64,000 nucleotides of DNA from Talinum fruticosum. Its lineage: Eukaryota; Streptophyta; Magnoliopsida; Caryophyllales; Talinaceae. The notes beneath the pieces are model-generated. The model did not search any database, was not told the origin of the DNA, and was given only the letters and a program-made list of their open reading frames with translations. Shown in pieces: positions 1 through 10,856 of the stretch (position 1 is the first letter of the stretch; every line of letters starts with the position of its first letter). A program made the position numbers and the translations under genes. The stretch lies in the NCBI GenBank assembly GCA_021018815.1, contig JAITYX010000100.1:1612001-1676000 (forward strand). The letters run 5' to 3'.

Positions 1-763
1 ATTTTCCCTTAATTGAGGAAAATTATTTTCTTCCAGTAAAATATTTATCCACTACTTATGCTATCAAACACCGAAAAATAGAATGATAATTTTACGAAAA
101 AATATTTTCCATCTGAAACAAACACACCCTAAACATATCACAATTCCCTGCCAATCGTTGGACCCATTAGCCGTCCAGCAAATGAAACAACAGGTCCAAC
201 TCAAATGCATCCGAAATGAAGCCCATTTTGACCCAGGCATTGGGCTAATTATTCTATACTCAATTGTACGCTTTTGCCTCCCAAATCTGAAGAAATTTAC
301 GGGAGGATGCCATCACAGTATCCTACTCCTACCGACGGAATGTCACTCGTTGTGACTCCCCTATGTGTAGTAATCAGTGTAATTAGATTTCCATGCATGC
401 CATCCCAAAAGTAAAAGACATGATTTTCCCTTGAGGGAACACAAACTCTCCTCCCCTCTCAAGTTGCATGCATGGTTTAATATCTTCATTTTACCGTTTC
501 TTTTTTACTCTTTTAATAATATATACAATTGTAAATCCGAGACATGTAATCCTAACAACTTTTTCTATAAAAATAAGAATATTTTTTTAAAAAAATCTTA
601 TAAAAAATTATTTAATATTAAAATTTATAAGGCTAACTCTGTACAATAGTTTGTAATGACATAATTATATAACTACAAAAAGTCTCTTCTTAACTAAAGT
701 GGTCCACCTCCCATTACTCACTAACCTTCTCCCTCTATTTATATATGTTTTAGCTTTTTGTAG
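1..763. other. AT-rich region upstream of the lipase gene
   Basis: No gene is supported here. The left edge (about 1-134) has GAAAATATTTTCC-like inverted segments followed by an ACAAACACACCCT-type end. Ends of this kind are common in plant MITEs, so a truncated element cut by the window edge is possible. CATGCATG (RY-like) motifs occur near 392 and 466. The rest is AT-rich promoter-side sequence of the lipase gene. Confidence 0.4.
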
Positions 764-773
764 CTATAAAAGG
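764..773 (+). promoter_or_regulatory. TATA box of the phospholipase A1 gene
   Basis: CTATAAAAGG is a strong plant TATA box. It lies about 132-141 bases before the lipase ATG, which would give a 5' leader of roughly 100 bases. A CATGCAT motif follows it directly. The assignment rests on motif quality and position only. Confidence 0.7.
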
Positions 774-904
774 CATGCATTTCATTTGGATCCAACAAAA
801 GAAGCCCTGCCTGTGGCTGCCTCCTAAGTCCTAACACTAGTGTAAAATACTAATTATTAATCCAATTTTCATCACATTATTGTTTGGAGTTACAAAAAAA
901 TTAA

Positions 905-2302
905 ATGAGGTTCTCTATCAAGGGATCATTAGTCACACCATATAAGAACAGTTTTCCTTCCTCAGGTACACTACACGTGGCCCGTTGCACTTGCGCACTC
1001 GCTCAACGAGTGAGCTTCAACAGCCAGCAGCAACATTATTCTCTCAAGAGCCGGGAGTCCTTCAGTCCGGCTCCAATCCTCCCCGCCAATTCTACTGCCC
1101 GGCTCGGGAAGCGCTGGCCGGAGTACCAGGGCATCCGAGACTGGGTCGGCCTCCTCGACCCCCTTGATGAAACTCTCCGTACTGAGATCCTCCGCTATGG
1201 CTGCTTTGTCGAGGCTACTTACCGGGCCTTTGACTTTGACCCATCCTCCCCCTTATACGGGTCGTGCAAGTACCCGAAGAGGTCCCTACTGGAAGAGGTC
1301 GGATTCCCTGGCACAGGTTACCGGCTGACGATGAACCTCCGTGCCAATTCAGGCATCCGACTCCCCAGTTGGGCCAACCCAAGCTGGCCTGTGACGCTGC
1401 AGTCCAGCTGGATTGGCTACGTGGCAGTCTGCCACGACAGGACAGAGATCGCCCGCTTGGGCAGACGAGATGTCGTCATTGCGCTTCGCGGGACTGCCAC
1501 GTGCCTCGAGTGGCTCGAGAACCTACGTGCCACTCTCACTCCGGTGGCAGCTCCTCCATCGGTTTGCCATGCAGACCCGATGGTGGAGAGCGGGTTCTTG
1601 AGCCTCTACAGCTCAGGATCTCCCACATCCCCCAGTTTACAGGAAGCTATCAAAGGAGAGGTGGGAAGGATCCTTGAGCTCTTTCCTAATGAGACCCTCA
1701 GCCTTACCCTCACTGGTCACAGCCTCGGGGCTGCCCTTGCCACCCTGGCAGCTTACGACATCAAGATCACATTCGGTGCCCGGGCCCCACATGTCACCGT
1801 TATGTCATTTGGCGGGCCCCGAGTAGGGAACCGTAGCTTCCGCTCCCTTCTAGAAGAGCAAGGGACCAAAATTTTACGGATAGTAAACCCTAGCGATGTC
1901 GTCACCAGAGTGCCAGGGTTTGTCATAGAAAATAACAATAGCAAGGATGAGGATGATAACAATAACAACAACAACAATAATACCGATGATGAAAAAGGGC
2001 ACCCATTAGAGAGAATATGGTCAAGTTGGATCCAAAAACGGGTGGAGGATACACAGTACTTGGTGTACGCAGAGATTGGGTGTGAGCTCCGACTACAGGA
2101 GAGAGAGGATGACGAAGACCAGGAGGCCAACAGCCGGTTGCCTGACTACCTGAGCAACATGAACTTAGCGAAATGCCATGACCTTAAGACGTACCTAAAG
2201 TTGGTCCAAGATTTGTCCTGTAATTGCCCCCTCAGAGCCACGGCTAAAGGGTTGTTGAACAAACAAAGCCAAACCCATGAAAATAATGCCATCCATGTGT
2301 AA
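905..2302 (+). CDS. Class I (DAD1-like) phospholipase A1, probably plastid
   Basis: Intronless 465-residue class 3 lipase. The family hydrolyses the sn-1 acyl chain of plastid galactolipids and phospholipids, and some members feed free linolenic acid into jasmonate synthesis. Visible features are a Ser/Arg-rich N-terminus fitting a transit peptide (about 1-65), the conserved KRWPEYQG..DWVGLLDPLD block, the nucleophile elbow GHSLG at residues 271-275 (Ser273), Asp331 in NPSDVV, and His425 in AKCHDLKTY. The Ser-Asp-His triad therefore looks complete. Residues about 340-357 form an Asn/Asp-rich low-complexity insert between the Asp and His. The start is the first ATG after a good TATA box. Conservation is closest to the DAD1/PLA1-Ialpha/Ibeta subgroup as I know it; the exact paralogue cannot be named from sequence reading alone. 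GC content is clearly higher than in the flanking DNA. Confidence 0.93.
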   Translation: MRFSIKGSLVTPYKNSFPSSGTLHVARCTCALAQRVSFNSQQQHYSLKSRESFSPAPILPANSTARLGKRWPEYQGIRDWVGLLDPLDETLRTEILRYGCFVEATYRAFDFDPSSPLYGSCKYPKRSLLEEVGFPGTGYRLTMNLRANSGIRLPSWANPSWPVTLQSSWIGYVAVCHDRTEIARLGRRDVVIALRGTATCLEWLENLRATLTPVAAPPSVCHADPMVESGFLSLYSSGSPTSPSLQEAIKGEVGRILELFPNETLSLTLTGHSLGAALATLAAYDIKITFGARAPHVTVMSFGGPRVGNRSFRSLLEEQGTKILRIVNPSDVVTRVPGFVIENNNSKDEDDNNNNNNNNTDDEKGHPLERIWSSWIQKRVEDTQYLVYAEIGCELRLQEREDDEDQEANSRLPDYLSNMNLAKCHDLKTYLKLVQDLSCNCPLRATAKGLLNKQSQTHENNAIHV

Positions 2303-5300
2303 ATAAGTCAACAAAATTAGCTTTAATTTGTACATACAAGTCCTTTTTTCTGTCATTGTTTAGGGTGAATGAATCCAGTGGACAGTGCATGAGAAAGGCA
2401 ATGTTTGTGGTTTTAGTGCGAGCAAATAGCAGCTAGGTGTCTAATGAGGAACTTGTTATATATAATAAAGCTGTTGTTAAGTAAAGCTCTTATGATTAGT
2501 TGAAAATTTAGTTGAGTTGACAAAAAATTGAGAAGATTAGAGATGAGATTGAGAGAGAAGTACAAGTCCAACTGCAGAGGTAGAATAATACAAGTAGAGA
2601 AATAGGGTATGTCTCAAGTAAAGGTATGTTGATGAATGAATCCGACCAAAATTGAATCTCAAATAAAAGCTTGACACGGTAAAACAAAGAGGATGACAGA
2701 TGTAGATTGTAGATAGATATAGTGAGCAGCTCGGCCCCCACTAACAGTTCACCAACGTCGTTGCTGTGGGCAATATTGTACTGGCCACATACTCGGCTAT
2801 GATTATTATGCATGCATATGATGGATCCCACATCAAATCAAATAGAATTATCCCATGCCATGGAGACGCAATTTCATCCCTTGACTTGATCCTCCTCTAC
2901 CTCGACTCCCCTGCCCTGCCTTTATTATTTCCGTCCAACTTTTCCAAGTTCCATACGTTGAGGGAGTACTATACTTGCGCCACTTCTTCTATCATGCGTA
3001 TTTAACTTACAAGTCTCACAAAGTATCCCCAATTATTGTCAGATATTTATATTTAAATTTTACCCACATCAACTTTTAAAAATAACTTTCCAATTATATG
3101 CTTCTCAATAGCGTTCCAATTAAAATAATAACTTTTATATCATGATGCAACATGCTAATATATGTTTGGTGGTTGTCCTTTTCGCTTGACTGAACAAAGT
3201 TTTACTCGAGCAAGTCTTAAAGCACTCATTAGATATATATATGGCAAATGGAAAGGTCAATATAGTAATGATAATAGCATCCAGGAAGCCAAAAATGTGT
3301 ACGATGGGACGTGAATACAAAATTGAGCATTGGAAATGTTATAAGAGAAAAATAAGGTAGACCGTACATAATATATCATCATGTATGTTGTAGATTTATA
3401 TGGTCCATCATAAGTTGGCCTTAGTCATGCTAATTTTATAATCATGGCCCCTATTTTGAAAACGACTTATGCATCACACCATTCTATTTGTCACCGACCA
3501 TAAGTTTACCTTTAATATCCTACATTTATTTTGCTCATCTACTTTAATATATTTTCAATAATGATTTTTTAGTTGATCATAGAATATTTTCTTAAATTGT
3601 CAAATGGGTTATAAGTTAAATATATATGTTAAGTTTTTTTGACACCTAATTACCATTCTCTTGCCTTGAATATTAGAGCTATATTGATATGTACACGATC
3701 TAATTCTTTTCTCAAACTGTCAATTTTAATAGTAGTCCGATAGAGAGGACTATATCAATCAATTATATAAAGTACTTTTACTTCAATTTTTAACACATAA
3801 TTTTCGTATTATTAATACATTTTAGAGAAGTAGAAAAATGATACAATAATTAGCTTAATCGGACAATAAAAAATAGGTTTATCCCATCAAATTGCAAAGG
3901 TACGATTCGTTTAAAGCAACCCACGTAAAGCATGATTGCGAAAAGCTAAGTTTGGCACGAAAAACTTGCCATTTTAAGAGGATCTTTATCCTTTTCAATT
4001 GACATGTAGAACGGATCGATGTTCAATCATTGTATTTAAAAATGATTGTGATTTGTGAATAATAATAAGTGAGTGGAGTGAGTCATATTCATATATAGTG
4101 ATTTGTACAAAATCACGTAACAAGTCAAAATCACTGTCCAATCGATATTTATTTAAAACAAAACCGAAAAATAATAAAAGGAGAAAAAAAAGAACAAGCA
4201 CACAAAAAAACGGCTCTAGGTACGTTTATACTACCACTATCTAAGTGTCCAATCTGCACTGTCAATGCATTTGACAACCACATTAGGCACAGCTTCTTCT
4301 TTTTTCCGCCCAAGTTATACTGATGATAGTAAAAGATGGAATGATGCACTTGTTATTTATTGATAAGTGCTAATCAATATTAATTAACGCTCATATTATT
4401 AGACTCATTTATTTTGATCACTATCCAAAAAATACGAGATCATGTGCTGGTTGAAAATATATTTATAATTAATTTTGTAAACATATGGATCTATTTTAAT
4501 ATTTTAGAGGGATTTTCAAAACTAATATTCTTACTTTTGGATTTTTGACGAAAATGATCTAACATTTCAAATTAATTAGTTGGTCTAACAAGTCGGGAAA
4601 TATTTAGTTTAAATATACCAATATACCTAAGATGTTATTGAAGCAAATTGCGGCCACTGATGGTGATGGTAGCTAATATTAAGCAGGTGCGTTTTCTATT
4701 TGGCAACATGAAGAATGAATGACGTAGTGATTATTCCCTTCTTCAGTTCATCCTCCGAGCAAAAAGGATGGTTTCACCATTAATCCCTAATTAACAACCT
4801 AAATTTGCTACCAAAGGAATAACATTAATTCCCAAGATAGGATTTATTCAGCTTCAATTTTTTCCCTCCTGAATTTGCAGTAATTTTTTATCTTAATATT
4901 CCGGCCAAAAAAATAGATTATAGAATTTTTTCTTTTGGACCCATCATCAAGTTATAGTTGACGTAGTGATCTTTATATACGTGATTTTGTATGAATTTTA
5001 CTATTATTGATTTTATTACAATTTAGAATCCAATAAGAGAGTATTTCTATATAAACGTAGTGATTTTTGTACCTTGTGCATTTCTAAACACTAACTAATT
5101 GGGCCCTAGATCCATCAATGTTGGGCCTCAGTTATTCTACATACAAAGCCCAAATTCTTGACATTCGTTGGATTTTAAATTTATAAAATATGGTTGTTGC
5201 TTGCGTTACTTTTAAGTTTTATCCCCACACAAATCTTACCCAAAAGATAAAATAAAATCAAAATTTTACATTTGTTTTGATTAATTGAAACATAAAATTA

Positions 5301-5380
5301 AATTTACCATTAAGTAGGAAATTCCTCTCTAAAACAAGGGTCAATCTTAAAAGATATTTCATACATTTAGCAACACACAC

Positions 5381-5422
<42 letters not shown>

Positions 5423-5848
5423 CTCATGTCAAAAAAATAATTCATAGATCACCCATATAAGCATCACAAAAACATGATGATTCAATTAGTAAAAGTATGT
5501 ATCAAGATCTAATTAATTAATCACATACATTATTAGTTGATTAAAAGATTAAAATAACACCATTTAGGCTACAACTCCCAAATAAAGAACAATAAAATAG
5601 TACAAATTGCTTATAAAACAACCACCAATCACAATGATTGCTAAAAATGATATAAATAATGGTTACATAATTGGATATAAAAACTAATAATTCTCAGTGT
5701 GGGTTTCACTTTTACAAGGTATGAGGAGATCCAATTGTATAAAAATATTTGATAATAATAAAGGTACAATTGGATAAGTTTTAACCCAACACAAAAATAA
5801 TGTCCAAGCAACTTAAAGCCATGTAAGTTGCTGGAGCTTGAGTTGTAA
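2303..5848. other. Intergenic region, no gene seen
   Basis: About 3.5 kb of AT-rich DNA between the lipase and the small acidic gene. The first 200 bases are the likely 3' UTR of the lipase. No open frame resembles a known protein. A (TA)n tract lies at 5386-5421, and GTAGTGATTT-type words recur near 4094, 4722, 4965 and 5059. Confidence 0.6.
5386..5421. repeat. (TA)n microsatellite
   Basis: Uninterrupted alternating TA for about 36 bases, preceded by a short CACACACGTGTGTG palindromic run. Confidence 0.95.
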
Positions 5849-6351
5849 TCAAGCTCGAGGCTGCTTGCTGCTTGGACCTTCTTCGGGCTCCTCCTCGCTT
5901 CTCGCCCTCTTCCCACCTGCTTCTTTCAAAAGAATAAAAAACCTAATTAGATTATAGACAAATTCATTATCAAAATAGATCAATGCAAACGTATATAATG
6001 GAAAGTATTATAAAAAAATATAAGTGAAGTAGCGGATGACTTGCCGGTTGAAGTACTAGTGGTAGTACTTGTGTTGCCAGAGTCAGAGGAGGCGGAGGAG
6101 GAGTCAGAGGAGGCGGCATCGGCATCTGCCTCAGCCTCAGCATTATCATTCATTTGTTGCTGAGGCTGAGGATGAGGTTGAGGCTGTGGCTGAGGCCCAT
6201 TATCATTACGCCTCCCATAAATGAGGCGTTCAAATGTCTCAGCATAAAATGCTTCCACCTCTTGTTCCGTATACCTGACCGGTTCCTCCTCCTCCTCCCA
6301 CTCCTCGGAACTCTCACTCATTTCGCTCATGGTATCTTCACTCGACCCCAT
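5849..6351 (-). CDS. Small acidic protein of unknown function with a GC-AG intron
   Basis: Two exons are proposed: 6045-6351 and 5849-5916. The product is 124 residues and I do not recognise it. It starts MGSSEDTMSEMSESSEEW, has a run of Glu, then a YTEQEVEAFYAETFERLI segment that could form a helix, a Pro/Gln repeat, an Ala/Asp/Ser/Thr-rich stretch, and a basic-acidic tail beginning GGKRARSEEEPEEG. No standard GT donor joins the exons as well as the GC donor: G|GCAAGT is the consensus for GC-AG introns, and the acceptor is GAAGCAG. This keeps the frame and ends in a hydrophilic tail like the rest of the protein. Using a GT donor two bases further gives a different tail ending at 5796 or nearby. 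A TATA box lies 50-60 bases upstream. The gene follows the MBD gene on the same strand with 215 bases between stop and start. Confidence 0.6.
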
Positions 6352-6400
6352 TTCTTGAGACGCCCTTGAATCCTGATGACATTCAATCTAATTAGGTGAC

Positions 6401-6410
6401 CCCTTTTATA
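6401..6410 (-). promoter_or_regulatory. TATA box of the small acidic gene
   Basis: Read on the minus strand this is TATAAAAGGG, 50-59 bases before the ATG at 6351. It argues that the small gene has its own promoter and is not simply the 3' end of the MBD transcript. The expected leader is very short, about 20 bases. Confidence 0.65.
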
Positions 6411-6566
6411 GGCGCCCAACATGATTTACTTAATATTTTTCTTAATATCATTGGTACATACTCCCTGTTACATGTATAAAACTGGAAAGTAATTTTCATA
6501 TTTTCTGCTATTTTTGGACTTTGGGTTGAATTATTACATGCATGCATGTATTTGGATTATTTGGTG

Positions 6567-9500
6567 TTAATAATTGATGCATGGATGCATAATAAGTGGG
6601 GGAAAAAAACGTACAATGTGGTCTTGTATTATTGGTTGGGCTCCAGGAAATCTGATGTCACAGATGATGGTGCCATCACTTCTGAATATACGATTGCAAA
6701 ACTCCCACACTAATGATCTCCTCGTAGATCGCTTTTGTGGAGGGCCTTCCTTTGGACCCTATAACATTTTCGTCATAAGTACAGAAGCCACTGTAATAAG
6801 GAGTGAAATTAAAATATAGTTTGTTGATAACTGTACCTGAACAGCTGAGCTTTGAGGGTCGAGGATGGATTTCTTGATTTGGCGTTTGGGATGAAGTCCC
6901 AAATGCACAAAATCGTCTACTTCATTCAGTGACCGGAATTGCACATCTGATTGCAGGTGGATGTAAAACTGCACAAGTCACCAATTGCAAAGTCACTGAA
7001 TTAAGCAAATTAAGCACTGTGTATTTTTAAACCACTTTATTGGTTAAAGTAGATTCAATCTCAAAACAAAACAAACTAATTATTTTTTGGGTCTTTCAAT
7101 CCTCCATCTTCGTCAAATCGAGCACTATGTTGACTCATATAAGTGATAGAATTCTCTCATTACATATTACGCCTCTATTCATAAAACTCAAACTCGAGAT
7201 ATTATTAATATTACATTAGTCGTTTCTAATCATTTGCACTTTGATATCAGTAGTCAAATAAAAAAAATTAAATAAAAAAAGTTAGTTAAATGAATCCAAT
7301 TTAAAGCTTATCATTAGACAAATATTTCTACTATAAAAACTAACCAATCATAAATCTAAATTGTTTTTAAAAAAAACTTTTAATGATAAAAATATACCTT
7401 ATCTTTTCTTTTGAGGTCACGACGAGGATGCTCTCTTATCAGCCAACCTGACAAGCGTAAATGAAGCGGAAGATGGGATGTAGTTCTTGTTACTACACTA
7501 ATTTGTCGTACTTTGCTGCTTTCACCCATTGGAGCCTGCAGTTTATATCATGTCATAGTTATTACCCGACTTGCTATCTTTAACGGTAAAAACAATAATA
7601 ATTTGACACCTAATTAAACTACAAATAAGTAATATTACCTTTCCCGATGTAGAGGGAGTATTTTGTGCTTGGTCGGATGGCAAAGGCACTAGTGCCATTT
7701 TATCAGTATCATTATCATCATATGCTGCTCCACTTGATTTACCCTGTCACATACATTTAGGTGTTTATGAATTTTTTTCCCAAACAATTTAGAGTTTATT
7801 AAAAAGGTTATAGCAAAATACAACATCTCTTTACCCTTTTGAAATCGGAGTAATCAGCAATTGATACCTTCTCCTTTCCTTTGGTTGATTTGTCCATATT
7901 GTTTTGAGCCTCTATTGGATCCTTGTCATTTGTTTTTTATCAGCAGTCTCATCAGAAGCCTTTGCTTCAGTTGATGATGTATCCTGTAATGCATAATTAT
8001 ATTTATTAGTTTCACCAAAATTATGGTGATTTCAATTGGATTTAACTATGATAACTTTGGGAAAAAAGAAAGGAAGCTAATCAAATAATCAAAATCAAGA
8101 TTAATTCATACTCTTTTAACTTTGGAATCATCAGCAGGTGTGTGATCTTCCTTTTTGGTGGAGGAGTCCATGGTATTTGGACCTTCATGAGTTGCTTCAT
8201 TAGCAACTGCAACAACTAATGGCTCCTGCAGTGGCATATTCATCATTGTTGTTAGTTTTAGTGGAAGCAAAATCAAAAGCTAAGTTCACAATTCATTCAG
8301 CGAAAAGATTGCTACATCTAACCTTCCGCTTCCTGCCTTAGGATTCTCAAAATATGAGTTTGAATGAAAGTAAAATCAGATGCATACGTCAAACATTATT
8401 ATAAACTAAAAGAATGAAAGTAAAATTTTTACCTCGACCATCATTGCATTGGAGTCCTGAGCGTTTTGGCTATGAATATCCTCAGCCATAACTTCAACAG
8501 AAGCTCCTGCTGCAGCTAATAATATTAATGTATCCTGCAACGATATATTATTATAAGTTTTGCAAAGTTAAATTATAAGAGAACTAACTTGGTCTAAAAA
8601 TTTGCAGGTCAAGTATGGAAGAAGAAAGTACCTCAACATGTTGTTTCTCGACGGTGAACAAGGCAAGCTTAGATACTTGTTCATCATTTAGATAATCGGC
8701 CACATCGAAGGCTTCCATGCCCTAATTGATAAACGAGTATTGATGATGACAATAGTTAATTATATATTGGAATTGATTTAAATGAATTTTCAACTAATTC
8801 CAAACAATATCTATATGTAATTTTAGAAGAACAGTAACAAAGAATGTAAAATTCAAGACATAAACCTGTTCTTCTGTGGAGTGATGAGTTACCATGACCT
8901 CTTCCTTTCTAGCAGCAACATTCTCCCCTTCACCTGTCTTTTCAGAAGCTTCTGCTACGGCCTGTAATGTAGTATATATATCATTATTACTGTTATTTCT
9001 AGTGATCCAGGGCATACTAAATTGAACTAGATTGTAATTTTATAGTCAGCTGTCAGTGTTTTAGATTGTATAAGGATCAGGTGATCAAATTTTTACAGCT
9101 ACTCACATCAGTTATTGTAGTGATTAACATGCACTGACTGACATGTCTTAAATATAATCTCAAACATAATTAATTTTACTTTTCAAATTTCTTGAGAATT
9201 TTCAATAAATATGACATTTTAGATTGATGGATATTGGCTGTCTAAATAACATTACCTGATTATTGTTGTCTGTAGAGAAGACAATGTCCACAGGTCCTTG
9301 TCCATTATTTAGATAATCTTCCACATTTAATGGCTCCATATCCTGTTAGACAAACTCCCCATTATCAACTTCACAGAAACTTGGTTTCACAAATCACATC
9401 ACTTAACTAACGTGCCTTTACATGAAAGAAGGGATAAATTCTCATATTACACAAATAAGAATAGCTATATTTGTTATCATCTTTGTCACCTTGCAAAATC

Positions 9501-10856
9501 TTAAGTATGCAATGAAATTTATGTACATTTCAAAATAAGAACGATAATTTAAATCAATTTAAAAAGTTTATTTATTTAAAAGCTCAGAAAACAATATCTA
9601 ACGAGATTTATTACGTGGAGAGTAAGAAAGATTAACGAATTATAATGAGGTTAGTTATGTTGGTTGATTTAAAAGGTATAAAAATGATTCTTCCATTTGT
9701 TAATGGTTCGTCATCGTGTTTTAAATAAACTTTCAGATAGATTTTGAAAATATTAACTATATTCGAGATGACCATTATTCTAAAAGCTAATAACTCAATT
9801 ACTTCTTAACATGATATTATACTCGTATACGTTAAAAAAGCCCGGTAGAGATTGTTACTTCAAAATAATTTCCTATTAAATTTTAACGGTATTAACGACA
9901 ATCAGCAGGTTCGTTAGGATTATTGTTTCAAAATAAATTTCCAATTAAATTTTAACGGTATTAACTACAATTGTGATGCCCGCCAAACCGTTAGCTCAAA
10001 ACAAATTTCCTATTATATTTTTAACAATATTAACCCCATTATATTTATGATGACCCTTAAACCAATCATTATCGTTATGTGATCTCACTGTTAAAACATG
10101 CAAATGCAAGACAATCAACCTTTGTATCTTTGGGTATATTCTTAGCTTTCTAACAATTTACAAACCCAAAAACCTGAATGTGTACAGTGAATTAGTAAAA
10201 TCAACATATTATATCAATTACTGTCGATAAAAACATTTGTTGCAGTAGAAGAAATTCTTCAAATCTTCATGATCTATGAACTAAATAAAAGATCAAACCA
10301 AAAGAGCACAAATAATGGTCTTTCTCCATCATCTCATCATCAAAAAACAAAATTATATACATAGAAAATCCCCAAATAAGGTGTAATCCTAAATTAATTT
10401 AAAATGCTGTAAAATAACATAGATTGAGTTCAGTGGTCATGTGATGCGTTTTCTTTCTTACAGATTTGAGGGGAAAAAATTAAACCTAGGCAGGTGTTCG
10501 ACTGTAACTTGAGATTGCTATGACAATTAAGAGAGAGAGCAGTAATCAGACAAAAAAATTAAAAATAAACATCTTGAAAATTGAATAGAAGACAAGCTCA
10601 TCAGAAAAGATAAAAACAAGTTGACATTTCATTTTAAGATCCACTACTAAGGAGTTTACAAATGCTCATGCATGGTTAAATATATTCCAAGAAAACTTCA
10701 ATTCAATATTGAATATACAAACAAATTTATTCACTTATGAAAAAAACAAAAAAATAACAATACCTCAAATGAAGTTGTTTCTGCAGTGAACTTTAGTTCC
10801 TCCAACTCTTCTAGCGAAAATTCTTTGTGTGAATCTCCTTTACGGCTGTAATCCAT
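6567..10856 (-). CDS. Methyl-CpG-binding-domain protein with repeated exons, frameshifted
   Basis: Eleven exons by GT-AG sites: 10764-10856, 9256-9342, 8866-8961, 8632-8721, 8433-8534, 8112-8225, 7835-7983, 7639-7743, 7398-7535, 6837-6968, 6567-6758; about 432 residues. Every exon is in phase 0. The MBD-like domain spans exons 9-10: LSGWLIREHPRRDLKRKDK, then FYIHLQSDVQFRSLNEVDDF, matching the GW..R.R......YY....G..FRSL.EV pattern. Such proteins bind methylated or related DNA in the nucleus. Exons 2 and 4 share ME(P/A)(L/F)xVxDYLN; exons 6 and 7 share a second module (MD.STK...AD.S..KR). The tail exon is basic, then of unknown character. Exon 7 is 149 bases: reading frame 1 hits TAG, while the frame one base over continues cleanly to the next donor. 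The break falls in a run of six A (plus-strand T, 7933-7938). This is either a real frameshift or an assembly error. A TATATAA-like sequence lies near 10945. Confidence 0.75.
9855..10045. repeat. Three-copy degenerate minisatellite in MBD intron 1
   Basis: The phrase TCAAAATAAATTTCC.ATTAAA followed by TTTTAACGGTATTAAC occurs with its CAAAA starting at 9861, 9929 and 9997. The period is therefore 68 bases. The third copy is the most diverged (TTTTTAACAATATTAACC). It lies wholly within the first intron of the MBD gene. Confidence 0.8.

Noticed and set aside
1264..1677. 137-codon frame inside the lipase
   Set aside because: Out-of-frame shadow of a high-GC coding region whose own frame has the complete catalytic triad.
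5386..5421. AT tracts as origins or matrix attachment sites
   Set aside because: Simple TA repeats alone do not support either; listed only as microsatellites.
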